A stretch of DNA of 52,318 bases, taken from NCBI GenBank assembly GCA_964444515.1, contig CAYUGY010000002.1, forward strand, positions 1 to 52,318. The letters are read 5' to 3'. The position numbers and the translations under genes are program-made. Shown piece after piece: positions 1 through 7,398 of the stretch (positions are counted from its first letter, which is position 1; each line of letters starts with the position of its first letter). This DNA is from JAIXRY01 sp964444515. GTDB taxonomy: Bacteria; Patescibacteriota; Minisyncoccia; Phycocordibacterales; UBA9973. The notes beneath the pieces were generated by a model. That model worked only from the letters and a program-made list of their open reading frames with translations, searched no databases and was not told where the DNA came from.

Positions 1-42
1 TTTGCAATGATGGGGTGGCAGGTTCGAGTCCTGTAGGGTCCA
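1..42 (+). tRNA. tRNA-Ala(UGC), 3' half (5' end outside window)
   Basis: The visible part fits a tRNA from the anticodon loop onward: loop TTTGCAA (1-7, U33 then anticodon TGC), 5-nt anticodon stem half, 5-nt variable loop, T arm 18-34 with loop TTCGAGT, acceptor strand AGGGTCC (35-41) and discriminator A42. Position 70 is U, consistent with the G3:U70 pair that marks tRNA-Ala. CCA is not encoded. The D arm and 5' acceptor strand lie upstream of the window, so G3 cannot be checked. Confidence 0.85.
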
Positions 43-80
43 CAAACTAAAAATCCGTCTCCTGACGGATTTTTAGTTTG
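43..80 (+). terminator. Long hairpin after tRNA-Ala
   Basis: A perfect 17-bp stem (43-59 with 64-80) closes a TCCT loop. The 3' arm contains five Ts but no free T tract follows. It probably ends the tRNA transcript. It could equally belong to the hairpin array that continues to 465. Confidence 0.6.
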
Positions 81-157
81 CAATCTTTTATTCAAAAGAT
101 TGCATTATTTGCGGAGCAAATAATTGGACCCTAAGCAAATGTGTGGGACACATTTGC
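80..157. repeat. Three successive perfect hairpins
   Basis: 80-103 is a 10-bp stem with loop ATTC. 104-124 is a 9-bp stem with loop GGA. 135-157 is a 10-bp stem with loop GGG. Between the last two, 126-132 (GGACCCT) is the exact reverse complement of the tRNA acceptor strand 35-41. No plausible coding frame covers this stretch. Confidence 0.75.
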
Positions 158-158
158 G

Positions 159-249
159 ACAGGACTCGAAGCCCGATTGGGATTTTTTATGAGCTGTGTG
201 AAATAAAAAATCCAATTGGGGTACTGGGTCTGTAAGACCCGAGTCCTGT
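159..249 (+). ncRNA. Three-way-junction element, copy A
   Basis: P1 pairs 160-167 with 241-248 (AGGACTC with GAGTCCT). P2 is a long hairpin, 172-190 with 203-221, with a single-base bulge. P3 is GGGTC-TGTAA-GACCC at 226-240. The 5' strand 159-173 is an almost exact inverted copy of the tRNA-Ala T-arm region 21-34. Copy B at 372-460 keeps the joining sequences and the TGTAA loop but has a different P3 stem, so the pairing covaries. Strand is assigned by the loop convention only. It could act as RNA or as folded DNA. Confidence 0.55.
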
Positions 250-343
250 AACCACAAAAGAGTCGCGGGCGAGTCCTGCTTTGAACACATTGCGCCTATT
301 TTCTGTTTCGTAGAACTCAACATAGAAAATTGCTTTGCATCGG

Positions 344-371
344 AGAAAAATCAAAGCAGGTTGATTTTTCT
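344..371. repeat. Perfect 11-bp hairpin before copy B
   Basis: 344-354 pairs with 361-371 around loop AGCAGG. Copy A is preceded by an equivalent hairpin (135-157), so hairpin plus three-way junction forms one repeating unit. An alternative pairing, 331-337 with 352-358, competes with it. Confidence 0.65.
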
Positions 372-460
372 AGGACTCGAAGCCTGTTTGAGATATTTTT
401 GGAGCAATTGCGAACAAAAATATCCAAACACGGGTACTGCCCCTGTAAGGGGAGAGTCCT
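372..460 (+). ncRNA. Three-way-junction element, copy B
   Basis: P1 pairs 372-378 with 454-460. P2 pairs 382-400 with 416-433, with a bulge at the place seen in copy A. P3 is CCCC-TGTAA-GGGG at 440-452. Shared with copy A: GGACTCGAAGCC, GGGTACTG, the TGTAA loop and GAGTCCTG. P3 changes from GGGTC/GACCC to CCCC/GGGG with pairing kept. I do not recognise the family. Confidence 0.55.
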
Positions 461-483
461 GTTTTTAAATTTACTGCCTTATA

Positions 484-512
484 TTGACTTTATACTATAA
501 ATATAGTATTAT
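484..512 (+). promoter_or_regulatory. Promoter of the serpin-like gene
   Basis: TTGACT (484-489), a 17-nt spacer, then TATTAT (507-512). The predicted leader to the ATG at 549 is about 30 nt with no clear ribosome binding site. Confidence 0.7.
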
Positions 513-548
513 TATGCTCGGTATTCACAAAAAAATATATACAAAGTA

Positions 549-1400
549 ATGAAAAACAAAAGTCACACAATAGCACTTTTCCCAATTCTAATTGCCTTAA
601 ACGAATTTTATGACAAAGGTATTGCTCTTCAGCCGATATCAGAAAAATCCTATGATCAAATGCTTGCCATTGGATTAATGGAGGAAGCTCTAAAAATCAA
701 GTACTCAGATGAACAAATCAAAAGTTGTATTTCTGCGGATGTAAATGAATTAAATTCATTATTGAAGGAGCATGGTTTCGATATTCGATTAGATGAATTT
801 GGTTCAACAGATTTAGGAGTAGTAACAATCATGGATCTAGTCGGTAGGTGGTTGGAACAAGGAGTACATGTATTCCTTGAATATGAGAATGAAAAGTATC
901 CTGCTATAAAAATTAAAAGCGGTGCAAGTATCATTGATGTTAATGGAAAAGAGACGTTGTTGATACGAACAAGAGATGGATTAATGGTTTTTATTGAAAA
1001 AACAAACGAAGAAAAATCTGGTATGGATCTTTTTCGTCATATTTTACAACAAAGTAACTTATTAGATCTTTCGGAAAAACCATGCGACGCCATTATTCCA
1101 ATGGTTGATATCGATGAGCAACCAGATATTAGTTGGCTTATCGGCATGAAATCCACTACCGGTGATTTTACTATCAATCAAGCTCTTCAACAAAACAAAC
1201 TGAAGATTACAGTTGATGGTATTCACGCAGAAAGTGCAGTAACTATGGGTATAAGAAAAGGTGTCAGTGTTGACGAACGTTCGCAATTTATTATTGATGG
1301 ACCGTTTAATCTCTGGATTACCTATGGCGATCCAGAGAACAAGTACTTTCCTTTGTTTGGGGCTCACATAGCTCCGGATACCTGGAAAACATCGAAATAA
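549..1400 (+). CDS. Serpin-like protein (divergent, short)
   Basis: 283 residues, shorter than a typical serpin (about 370-400). The C-terminal 90 residues carry the clearest resemblance: an LPKF-like strand (AIIPMVDID), then ITVDGIHAESAVTM at 220-233, which lines up with the alpha-1-antitrypsin hinge (TIDEKGTEAAGAM), then FIIDGPFNLWI at 247-257 and PLFGAHIAP near the end. The last two resemble the serpin signature and the final strand. The reactive loop would lie between 234 and 246, about one residue shorter than in alpha-1-antitrypsin. Serpins trap serine or cysteine proteases by loop insertion; whether this one inhibits is unknown. No signal peptide is evident. It has its own promoter and terminator. 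Homology is judged by eye, so a degenerate or non-inhibitory member is possible. Confidence 0.55.
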   Translation: MKNKSHTIALFPILIALNEFYDKGIALQPISEKSYDQMLAIGLMEEALKIKYSDEQIKSCISADVNELNSLLKEHGFDIRLDEFGSTDLGVVTIMDLVGRWLEQGVHVFLEYENEKYPAIKIKSGASIIDVNGKETLLIRTRDGLMVFIEKTNEEKSGMDLFRHILQQSNLLDLSEKPCDAIIPMVDIDEQPDISWLIGMKSTTGDFTINQALQQNKLKITVDGIHAESAVTMGIRKGVSVDERSQFIIDGPFNLWITYGDPENKYFPLFGAHIAPDTWKTSK

Positions 1401-1416
1401 AGTATTTACACTTTAA

Positions 1417-1457
1417 ACTCCCATTTTATATATGTTATATATGGGAGTATTTTTTTT
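1417..1457 (+). terminator. Terminator after serpin-like gene
   Basis: ACTCCCAT (1417-1424) pairs with ATGGGAGT (1441-1448), followed by a run of Ts. An AT-rich inner stem extends it. Confidence 0.85.
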
Positions 1458-1466
1458 ACAAAAAGA

Positions 1467-1492
1467 AAAACCGCTATGGTGAAGGCGGTTTT
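1467..1492 (-). terminator. Terminator of the minus-strand membrane gene
   Basis: AAAACCGC (1467-1474) pairs with GCGGTTTT (1485-1492). The hairpin overlaps the last codons of the minus-strand gene, and T runs lie on both sides. Confidence 0.7.
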
Positions 1493-1992
1493 ATTTTTGT
1501 TATGTTGTTAAGATATCCGGGGTATTCTTCAGGACTATTTTCATATTCTTTTTTTGCAATAAAATTACCTAAAACAACACTGATCAAGTTGAAAACAAAC
1601 ATTCTCCAGAGAATTGCCCATAACGTATCTCCTGGTTCTCCTGGTATGTTAAATAATGTGTATAACGAGAAAATAAAAGAGGCCCAAGAAACAAAATTGA
1701 TTCTTTTTAGAATAAGAATCAATACTGGATATTCTTTGATTAAATCTTGCTCTTTTATATATTCTGTTATTCCATAAAGACGGAGCCGATAAGCACTAAT
1801 GATACAGGATAATAAATAAAGAATCATAGTGGTTACTGAAAAAAATTGTAACCAATATTTTTCGTCGTTACCAACTCGTTTTCTGTCAAACAGAAAAAAA
1901 TAGATTAAGGTGAGGGTAGATAGTAAAACTACTATTTTGAGTAACCAAAATACCTTGTGTGATATTTGCCACTTTCGGATAATTTCTTTCAC
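1474..1992 (-). CDS. Multi-pass membrane protein of unknown function
   Basis: 172 residues with four hydrophobic segments (about 18-36, 50-72, 95-115, 125-146) separated by short charged loops. The N-terminus is Lys/Arg rich and the C-terminal tail is polar with a PPSP end. No recognised domain or catalytic motif. It is transcribed toward the serpin-like gene and away from the RNA-polymerase-like gene, and has no obvious operon partner. A structural or transport-accessory role cannot be told from the sequence. Confidence 0.65.
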   Translation of the reverse strand: MKEIIRKWQISHKVFWLLKIVVLLSTLTLIYFFLFDRKRVGNDEKYWLQFFSVTTMILYLLSCIISAYRLRLYGITEYIKEQDLIKEYPVLILILKRINFVSWASFIFSLYTLFNIPGEPGDTLWAILWRMFVFNLISVVLGNFIAKKEYENSPEEYPGYLNNITKIKPPSP

Positions 1993-2043
1993 TTGTGCTG
2001 TTATATTATATTTCCTTCTGGACTATATCATCTCAAGATGTTT

Positions 2044-2071
2044 TTGACAATATCAATATTTGTGTTATATA
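2044..2071 (+). promoter_or_regulatory. Promoter of the RNAP-like gene
   Basis: TTGACA (2044-2049), a 16-nt spacer and TATATA (2066-2071). The leader is about 65 nt and holds a small GC hairpin, CCGGC (2088-2092) with GCCGG (2108-2112), with AGGAG in its loop. Confidence 0.55.
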
Positions 2072-2142
2072 TAAAGCAACTCAATAACCGGCAGGAGTAT
2101 AAATAGAGCCGGCTGTTCTTCATAAATAAATAATTAAATAAA

Positions 2143-4581
2143 ATGGAAACCTCCAAAACAAATCTAGGTAAACGGTTTTTTGTAGCCATTATGCCTTGGT
2201 GTGGTATTACCACCCCAAATTCTGTGATTGTCAGTGAAACAATTGCCAAATCTTCAGTTTTTAATTCAGTAGAAATCAGGAAGATTTTATTCAATATTAA
2301 TCATCATGAGCAAAAACTGTGTCATCCGAACGATCTCCCAAATATTAGTGAGATTGAGAATGAAAAATTATGTCAAACTCTCGATGAGGACGGTGTCATT
2401 CGTATTGGTCAAACAATCAATTACAATGATGTTTTGATTGCAAAAATTTCAAACAAAGACGCAATGCTTCTTGATGCTAATGAAAAATTACAGGCTTCTA
2501 TTTTCGGGCAAGTTGTTACAAATGAATCAGAGAAAATGCCTTTTCGTGACACAGCTGTAGTTGTCGATACTGAAAAGAGAGAAAATTCTGTAGTTGTGTA
2601 TGTGGCAATCAAAAGATCTCTTTGTGTTGGAGATGTATTGCTTGATAAAAAAGGCAATGAAATAGTCGTTGTTGATATTATCAAAGAAGACAAATTTCCA
2701 AAATTAAAAAATCACGACGCAAAAATAGAAATGATCGTGACACCAGGTTCTTTGATTGAAGAATCATTCAAATCTTATTTTTCTAAAACAGAAGAAGGGG
2801 GCTGGAATGATCTTACTATTACTTATTCATTAGAAAATCCAGGCTTTGCTCTTGTTACACCGAAAAAGAAATGGCGTAAAAGTAAAAAATGGGAAAATCG
2901 AAATGAAGTAGCGATGGTTGGTAATTTATCTTTAATCAAAAAAGAACAATTGTCTGAACAAAAAATATGCAGTTTTGGTATTTCTGAAATTTCAAAAATT
3001 AATCAGCAGGTCTTAGGTGGTTTAAAAATTAATCAAAATTTCTTAGTTTTATTAAAAAACAAAGGATTGATTGAGAATTTACGAGAATTTATGTCAGTTA
3101 AATCTGATGACAAAAAGTCACACATGGTTGCATTAAAAGCAATAATACGTGGTACAGATTTTCCTACAGAAATGAATCCTTTTTCTTTTGAAAAATTGAA
3201 AGTAATTTTACAAGCTCTTTGTTTTGATATTAAAACAGAAAGCAATGAAATAAAAATACTTCCAATCGACACCACCAATTTCGACTATTCTTTTGGTGAA
3301 ATATCTAATCCAGATCCTTTCAACTACAAGAAAAACATTTATGAGGATGGTGGAATATTGGATCAAAAGATTTTTGGTCCAGTCAAAGACTATGTATGTG
3401 AGTGTGGAAGATATAAAGGAATAGAATACAATGGTGTAATTTGTCCTAGTTGTGGTGTTAAGCTCTTATCAAAAGACGAAAGGTTTGAAAGATTTGGCCA
3501 TATAAAATTGGAACTACCAATGATTAATCCATTTTTTCAAAATGAATGCGATAAATTTACAAAAGAATTTTATCATTTTGTAAATATAGAGGAAGAATAT
3601 GAAAAACTAGAAAAAGCTGTTGGAGAATTTTCAATGTCAGATTATGTTGCAAATTATATCAAAGAAAATTTGAAGGTACCATATTTATTGCAATATCTTC
3701 CAGTCATTCCTGCAGGACACCGTCCTTTTTTCAGACATTCTGATGGAGTTTTTCATACAAGTGATTTAAATGATTTATATAGAAGAGTGATAATTAGAAA
3801 TAATCGCTTAAAAAGATTAATGGAAATCAAGGCTCCAAATGTAATCCTTGTAAATGAAGCAATAATGCTACAAGAAGGAATAAACTCTTTATTTTTTGGA
3901 AAAAATGAAATGAAAGGGTTGGTTCAACATTTTTCTGAAACAAACGAGTTGCTTTTTAATAAAAAAGTTTCTTATGTGGCAAAAGGTGTTGTTGTTCCTG
4001 ATCTAAGTTTAGCTGTTGATGAATGTTCAATTCCAAGAAAAATTGCACTTAATCTATTTGAGCCATTGATTTTTCGTGAATTAATGAAAAAAAGAAAGGA
4101 GACTTTCAAAAATTATTTAGACTCTGCAGAGGAGATAGGCATAGACCCCATTGCTTCAACTTTCAAAAAAGCATCGGAGTACGTAAAAAAACAAGATCAA
4201 ATTGCAATTGATTTTTTACCAGAAGTCTCAAAAGATTCTTTTGTTCTGATTTCTTCCGGTAAACAAACTGAAGTCTTCGGATTCAAGTCAGTTATTTCAG
4301 AAGACGAAGTTATAAGACTTCATCCAGACGCAATAGACTGCTTAGGTATTAATCTTTCATCAAATAGATATGTAAATGTTTATCTGCCGCTATCAATTAA
4401 GGCTCAAAAAGAAGCGTCTGATATACTTTTTTCTTCTGAAGAAACATGCATACGACAACCCGTGTCCCTTAATTCAGCTTTTCAATTGAACATGAAAGAT
4501 TTGTGTGAAATTACACAAGGGAATAAAAGTGGAAATATTCCATTTACCGAATTCGATTCCGTTTTATTTAATAAAATCTAA
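2143..4581 (+). CDS. Catalytically dead beta-beta' fusion RNA polymerase paralog
   Basis: 812 residues in one uninterrupted frame. Residues 9 to about 370 follow the C-terminal part of RpoB in order: GKRFFVAIMPW, a DLPN...LDEDGVIRIG block, VYVAIKRSLCVGD, then FMSVKSDD and the beta C-terminus. Residues about 376-780 follow the RpoC N-terminus: IFGPVKDY, zinc cysteines 419/421/434/437 with exact spacing, ERFGHI, LPVIPAGHRPFF, SDLNDLYRRVI, RNNRLKRL, and PLSIKAQKEA. Every catalytic position I can map is changed: the beta Glu-Asp pair is P25-N26, Lys1065 is V165, Lys1073 is E173, and the NADFDGD loop is replaced at 736-742 by INLSSNR. The beta N-terminal two-thirds, bridge helix and trigger loop are absent. 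It therefore cannot polymerise by the known mechanism. A regulator, scaffold, decoy or phage/plasmid-derived factor are possibilities. It has its own promoter and terminator. Confidence 0.85.
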   Translation: METSKTNLGKRFFVAIMPWCGITTPNSVIVSETIAKSSVFNSVEIRKILFNINHHEQKLCHPNDLPNISEIENEKLCQTLDEDGVIRIGQTINYNDVLIAKISNKDAMLLDANEKLQASIFGQVVTNESEKMPFRDTAVVVDTEKRENSVVVYVAIKRSLCVGDVLLDKKGNEIVVVDIIKEDKFPKLKNHDAKIEMIVTPGSLIEESFKSYFSKTEEGGWNDLTITYSLENPGFALVTPKKKWRKSKKWENRNEVAMVGNLSLIKKEQLSEQKICSFGISEISKINQQVLGGLKINQNFLVLLKNKGLIENLREFMSVKSDDKKSHMVALKAIIRGTDFPTEMNPFSFEKLKVILQALCFDIKTESNEIKILPIDTTNFDYSFGEISNPDPFNYKKNIYEDGGILDQKIFGPVKDYVCECGRYKGIEYNGVICPSCGVKLLSKDERFERFGHIKLELPMINPFFQNECDKFTKEFYHFVNIEEEYEKLEKAVGEFSMSDYVANYIKENLKVPYLLQYLPVIPAGHRPFFRHSDGVFHTSDLNDLYRRVIIRNNRLKRLMEIKAPNVILVNEAIMLQEGINSLFFGKNEMKGLVQHFSETNELLFNKKVSYVAKGVVVPDLSLAVDECSIPRKIALNLFEPLIFRELMKKRKETFKNYLDSAEEIGIDPIASTFKKASEYVKKQDQIAIDFLPEVSKDSFVLISSGKQTEVFGFKSVISEDEVIRLHPDAIDCLGINLSSNRYVNVYLPLSIKAQKEASDILFSSEETCIRQPVSLNSAFQLNMKDLCEITQGNKSGNIPFTEFDSVLFNKI

Positions 4582-4585
4582 ACAA

Positions 4586-4608
4586 AAAAAGCACCACTGG
4601 TGCTTTTA
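4586..4608. terminator. Bidirectional terminator
   Basis: GCACC-ACT-GGTGC with flanking A and T runs, between two convergent genes (RNAP-like and DedA-like). Confidence 0.85.
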
Positions 4609-5184
4609 TTTTTTATTACGAAACAATTTATACATAGGAACAGCAATTGAGACGATCAGAATGATTCCCATTACAGGTAACATAACCTGATCAATATCAG
4701 GAATAAGATGTCCGAAGAAAAAACCAAGTGAAATAATTATGACTGACCACGCAATAGAACCAAAAATGCTGTAGACATAAAAGTGACGTTTTGGCATTTT
4801 GACGATACCTGCAAGTACTGGAGCAAAGGTTCTCACAACAGGAATAAAACGTGAGAACAGAATGGTTCTGTTTCCGTATCGATCAAAAAAGAGTTTGGTA
4901 CGTTCTATGTTTTTCTTGTTCCATAGAAAGTTGTCTCGCATTGTTTCAAATTTTTTATAAAAAAAAGTACCAAGCAAATATCCGACTGTACCACCAAGGA
5001 AAGAACTAATAACTACCACTATCATGAGTATCGGTACTGGTAAATATCCTTCCGATGCCAAAATCCCAGCAGAAAAGAGCAATGTGTCTCCTGGTAAGAA
5101 GAACAAAAAAAGTCCAGATTCAAAAAAAATAATGAGTGCAATTCCAACTAATCCAAATACGGTAATAAGTTCATTGAGTGACAT
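4606..5184 (-). CDS. DedA family membrane protein
   Basis: 192 residues with the DedA/SNARE-associated (VTT) signatures: FFLPGDTLLFSAG near the N-terminus, a G-rich GGTVGYLLG segment, and the SRFIPVVRTFAPVLAG motif with its two arginines about two-thirds along. Four to five membrane segments. DedA proteins are lipid-scramblase or flippase-like inner-membrane proteins linked to undecaprenyl phosphate recycling and membrane homeostasis in other bacteria. Length is usual for the family. It follows, in the same direction, the histidine-phosphatase-like gene, which has its own terminator, so it is probably transcribed separately. Confidence 0.9.
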   Translation of the reverse strand: MSLNELITVFGLVGIALIIFFESGLFLFFLPGDTLLFSAGILASEGYLPVPILMIVVVISSFLGGTVGYLLGTFFYKKFETMRDNFLWNKKNIERTKLFFDRYGNRTILFSRFIPVVRTFAPVLAGIVKMPKRHFYVYSIFGSIAWSVIIISLGFFFGHLIPDIDQVMLPVMGIILIVSIAVPMYKLFRNKK

Positions 5185-5247
5185 ATGTGATTATCATAAC
5201 ACGACGACCATCTTTTTATGACGAAATGTAGTAAATTTGGGTAAAAA

Positions 5248-5271
5248 AATCCTGTCATTGCGACAGGATTT
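5248..5271 (-). terminator. Terminator of the histidine-phosphatase-like gene
   Basis: AAATCCTGTC pairs with GACAGGATTT around an ATTG-type loop. A run of seven Ts follows on the minus strand. The hairpin overlaps the last codons. Confidence 0.8.
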
Positions 5272-5824
5272 GTACTTTTTCATACTGAATTAATCTAATT
5301 TCGCCATTTTTGAAATGAGCATTCAATAAATCATTTTTATTGATTTTGTCACTTGCTAAAAAATGACCGACAAGATTAATGATTACTTCATGTCCAACAA
5401 TAGCAAAACAAGGAGTGGTAACTGTTTGAGCGATAATTTCTTCTGTTGCATAGCAACATTGTTCATAAAAATTAGTGATCGCTGTTTGTGTATCATCTTT
5501 TTTATGAACTCGCGACCAGACCGAACGAATCACCTCAGCGTTGTGGTCTTGTAAAAAATTTTTTACTGCCACAAAAGAGTTTTGTTCGATCGGGGTATAC
5601 AAACCTGATACCGGTTGTCTTTTTACTTTTGGCCAAAGAATTTTTGCTGTCTGTTCACTTCTTTTTGTGTTCGAATGAAAAACAATTTGAGGTGTGTTTT
5701 CCTTAAGTAGTCTGTGGTGAAGCTGATATAAAACTTCTTTCGATTGTTCGGTCAGAAAACGATCTGTATCCAATCCTTCTGATACTGATTGACCCGAGCG
5801 TACTAAATAAATGTTGGTACCCAT
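5255..5824 (-). CDS. Histidine-phosphatase-fold protein without catalytic His
   Basis: 189 residues of the phosphoglycerate mutase/SixA-like branch. The N-terminal LVRHGxS motif reads LVRSGQS: the His that would be phosphorylated is Ser10 (codon TCG at 5795-5797, minus strand). The fold-defining Arg in HSNTKRSEQTA and the second His in FAIVGHEVI are kept. In this family the first His is the nucleophile, so phosphatase or mutase activity by the standard route is unlikely, and a binding or regulatory role is possible. The gene ends in its own terminator and lies back to back with pyk. Confidence 0.75.
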   Translation of the reverse strand: MGTNIYLVRSGQSVSEGLDTDRFLTEQSKEVLYQLHHRLLKENTPQIVFHSNTKRSEQTAKILWPKVKRQPVSGLYTPIEQNSFVAVKNFLQDHNAEVIRSVWSRVHKKDDTQTAITNFYEQCCYATEEIIAQTVTTPCFAIVGHEVIINLVGHFLASDKINKNDLLNAHFKNGEIRLIQYEKVQILSQ

Positions 5825-5905
5825 ACTTAATATATGTAGTTATTTTCCAAAAACACTGTACCACACGCTTCATTTTTCGTAAACATTACTGTATACTCTA
5901 GTACT

Positions 5906-7309
5906 ATGAACAAGCGAACGAAAATTATTGCAACAATTGGTCCCGCATCTCGACCAGAAAAAATCCTCACTGAATTAGCCAAAAACGGTATGAATGTCTG
6001 TCGTATCAATATGAGTCATGGCTCACACGACGAACACAAAGAAACATTTATAAACAAAAAAGCTGTTGAAGAAAAAACAGGTATGTGGATCGCAACACTT
6101 GTCGATCTCTGTGGCCCAAAGATTCGTATCGGAGATTTTGCAACAGGCTCAATTGAACTCAAAAAAGGACAAGATTTTATTCTCACGACAACTGATTGTA
6201 TTGGTGACAACACTCGTGTCTTCGTCAATTACCCAACACTTGAAGATGAAGTTATCAAAGGACAAGAAATCCTTCTCTATGACGGCAAGATTCGCTTGGT
6301 AGTAACGACCGTCAAAGGAAGTGATGTTCACGCAAAAGTGCTTATTGGTGGTGAACTCAAAAGTAAACGTGGTATCAATATTCCAAATGCCAATCTTTCA
6401 ATCAAGGCATTGACCGCAAAAGACAAAAAAGACGCACTCTGGGGTATCGAACAAGGTGCTGATTATTTTGCACTTTCTTTTGTACGTAAACCAAGTGATA
6501 TTACAGACCTAAAAAAACTACTCATTAAACACAGCTCTCAAGCTGGAATTATTGCCAAAATTGAAACACCTGAAGCAGTAGCTTGTATTGATGAAATTAT
6601 CGCACTCTCAGACGGTATCATGGTTGCTCGTGGAGACTTGGCGGTTGAGATTGGTCCGGAAAAAGTACCGTATGTGCAAAAAATGATTATCAAAAAGTGT
6701 AATGAAGTTGGTAAACCAGTGATTACTGCAACACAAATGTTGGACAGTATGATTCACAACCAAGTTCCAACTCGTGCTGAAGTTTCTGATGTTGCCAATG
6801 CGATTATCGACGGAACAGACGCGGTAATGCTTTCTGAAGAAACAGCACTCGGAGAATTTCCAATTGAAACAGTTAAAATGATGGCTGATGTTGCAAGAGA
6901 AGCAGAGGAACACATAACAACACACCGTCGATATAAAGTGCATAATAATAGTATTGTCGATTCAGTATCTTCTTCTGTTGTGCACAATGCGGAAGACGTG
7001 GGAGCTAAAGCGATCGTCGTTCTAACCGAAACAGGGTTTACTGCACGTGTAATTTCTCGATACCGACCAACACAACCAGTGATCGCTCTTTCACCATATG
7101 ATTTTCGTTGTCGACAAATAGTATTGTCTGCTGGATGTGAACCATACATTATGAAGCCGGTGCAATATGTAGCTCAAGCAACAGATCAAATCAAGGCACT
7201 ACTCGTCAAAGAAAAAATAGCAAAGAAAGGTGATAGGGTTATTATTTCCGCTGGTGTGCCAATCGGAGTTGTTGGTTCAACCAATATGATGATGGTTATT
7301 ACTATCTAA
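5906..7309 (+). CDS. pyk: Pyruvate kinase
   Basis: 467 residues. Converts phosphoenolpyruvate and ADP to pyruvate and ATP, the last ATP-making step of glycolysis, in the cytoplasm. Visible motifs: RTKIIATIGPAS at the start, RINMSHG, the GIIAKIETPEAV segment with the catalytic Lys, MVARGDLAVEIG, and ATQMLDSM. The C-terminal domain is the standard allosteric-type fold. A TATACT box at 5892-5897 sits 8 nt before the ATG, so the message is probably leaderless. A terminator follows. Glycolytic ATP supply fits a fermentative host-dependent cell. Confidence 0.97.
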   Translation: MNKRTKIIATIGPASRPEKILTELAKNGMNVCRINMSHGSHDEHKETFINKKAVEEKTGMWIATLVDLCGPKIRIGDFATGSIELKKGQDFILTTTDCIGDNTRVFVNYPTLEDEVIKGQEILLYDGKIRLVVTTVKGSDVHAKVLIGGELKSKRGINIPNANLSIKALTAKDKKDALWGIEQGADYFALSFVRKPSDITDLKKLLIKHSSQAGIIAKIETPEAVACIDEIIALSDGIMVARGDLAVEIGPEKVPYVQKMIIKKCNEVGKPVITATQMLDSMIHNQVPTRAEVSDVANAIIDGTDAVMLSEETALGEFPIETVKMMADVAREAEEHITTHRRYKVHNNSIVDSVSSSVVHNAEDVGAKAIVVLTETGFTARVISRYRPTQPVIALSPYDFRCRQIVLSAGCEPYIMKPVQYVAQATDQIKALLVKEKIAKKGDRVIISAGVPIGVVGSTNMMMVITI

Positions 7310-7313
7310 ATAT

Positions 7314-7336
7314 GAAAAAAGTTTTACACTTTTTTC
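7314..7336 (+). terminator. Terminator after pyk
   Basis: GAAAAAAGT pairs with ACTTTTTTC around a TTTAC loop. The stem is AT-rich, but its place just after the stop fits. Confidence 0.55.
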
Positions 7337-7350
7337 TCTGAGCTGAGTGA

Positions 7351-7356
7351 TATAAT
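7351..7356 (+). promoter_or_regulatory. -10 box of the hibernation factor gene
   Basis: A perfect TATAAT after the pyk terminator, about 45 nt before the start codon. No good -35 box is seen. Confidence 0.5.
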
Positions 7357-7398
7357 GAAAAGGTCGGACCTTTTATAATTTCACACGCACAAGCGTCA

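Noticed and set aside
126..250. A circularly permuted or second tRNA starting with GGACCCT
   Set aside because: Position 8 is not U, there is no D-loop GG, and the 5' part is a plain hairpin. The TGTAA-loop arm looks like a tRNA-Tyr anticodon arm but no T arm or acceptor partner fits.
105..323. 72-codon open frame on the minus strand
   Set aside because: It lies wholly inside the hairpin array and its residues reflect the repeats.
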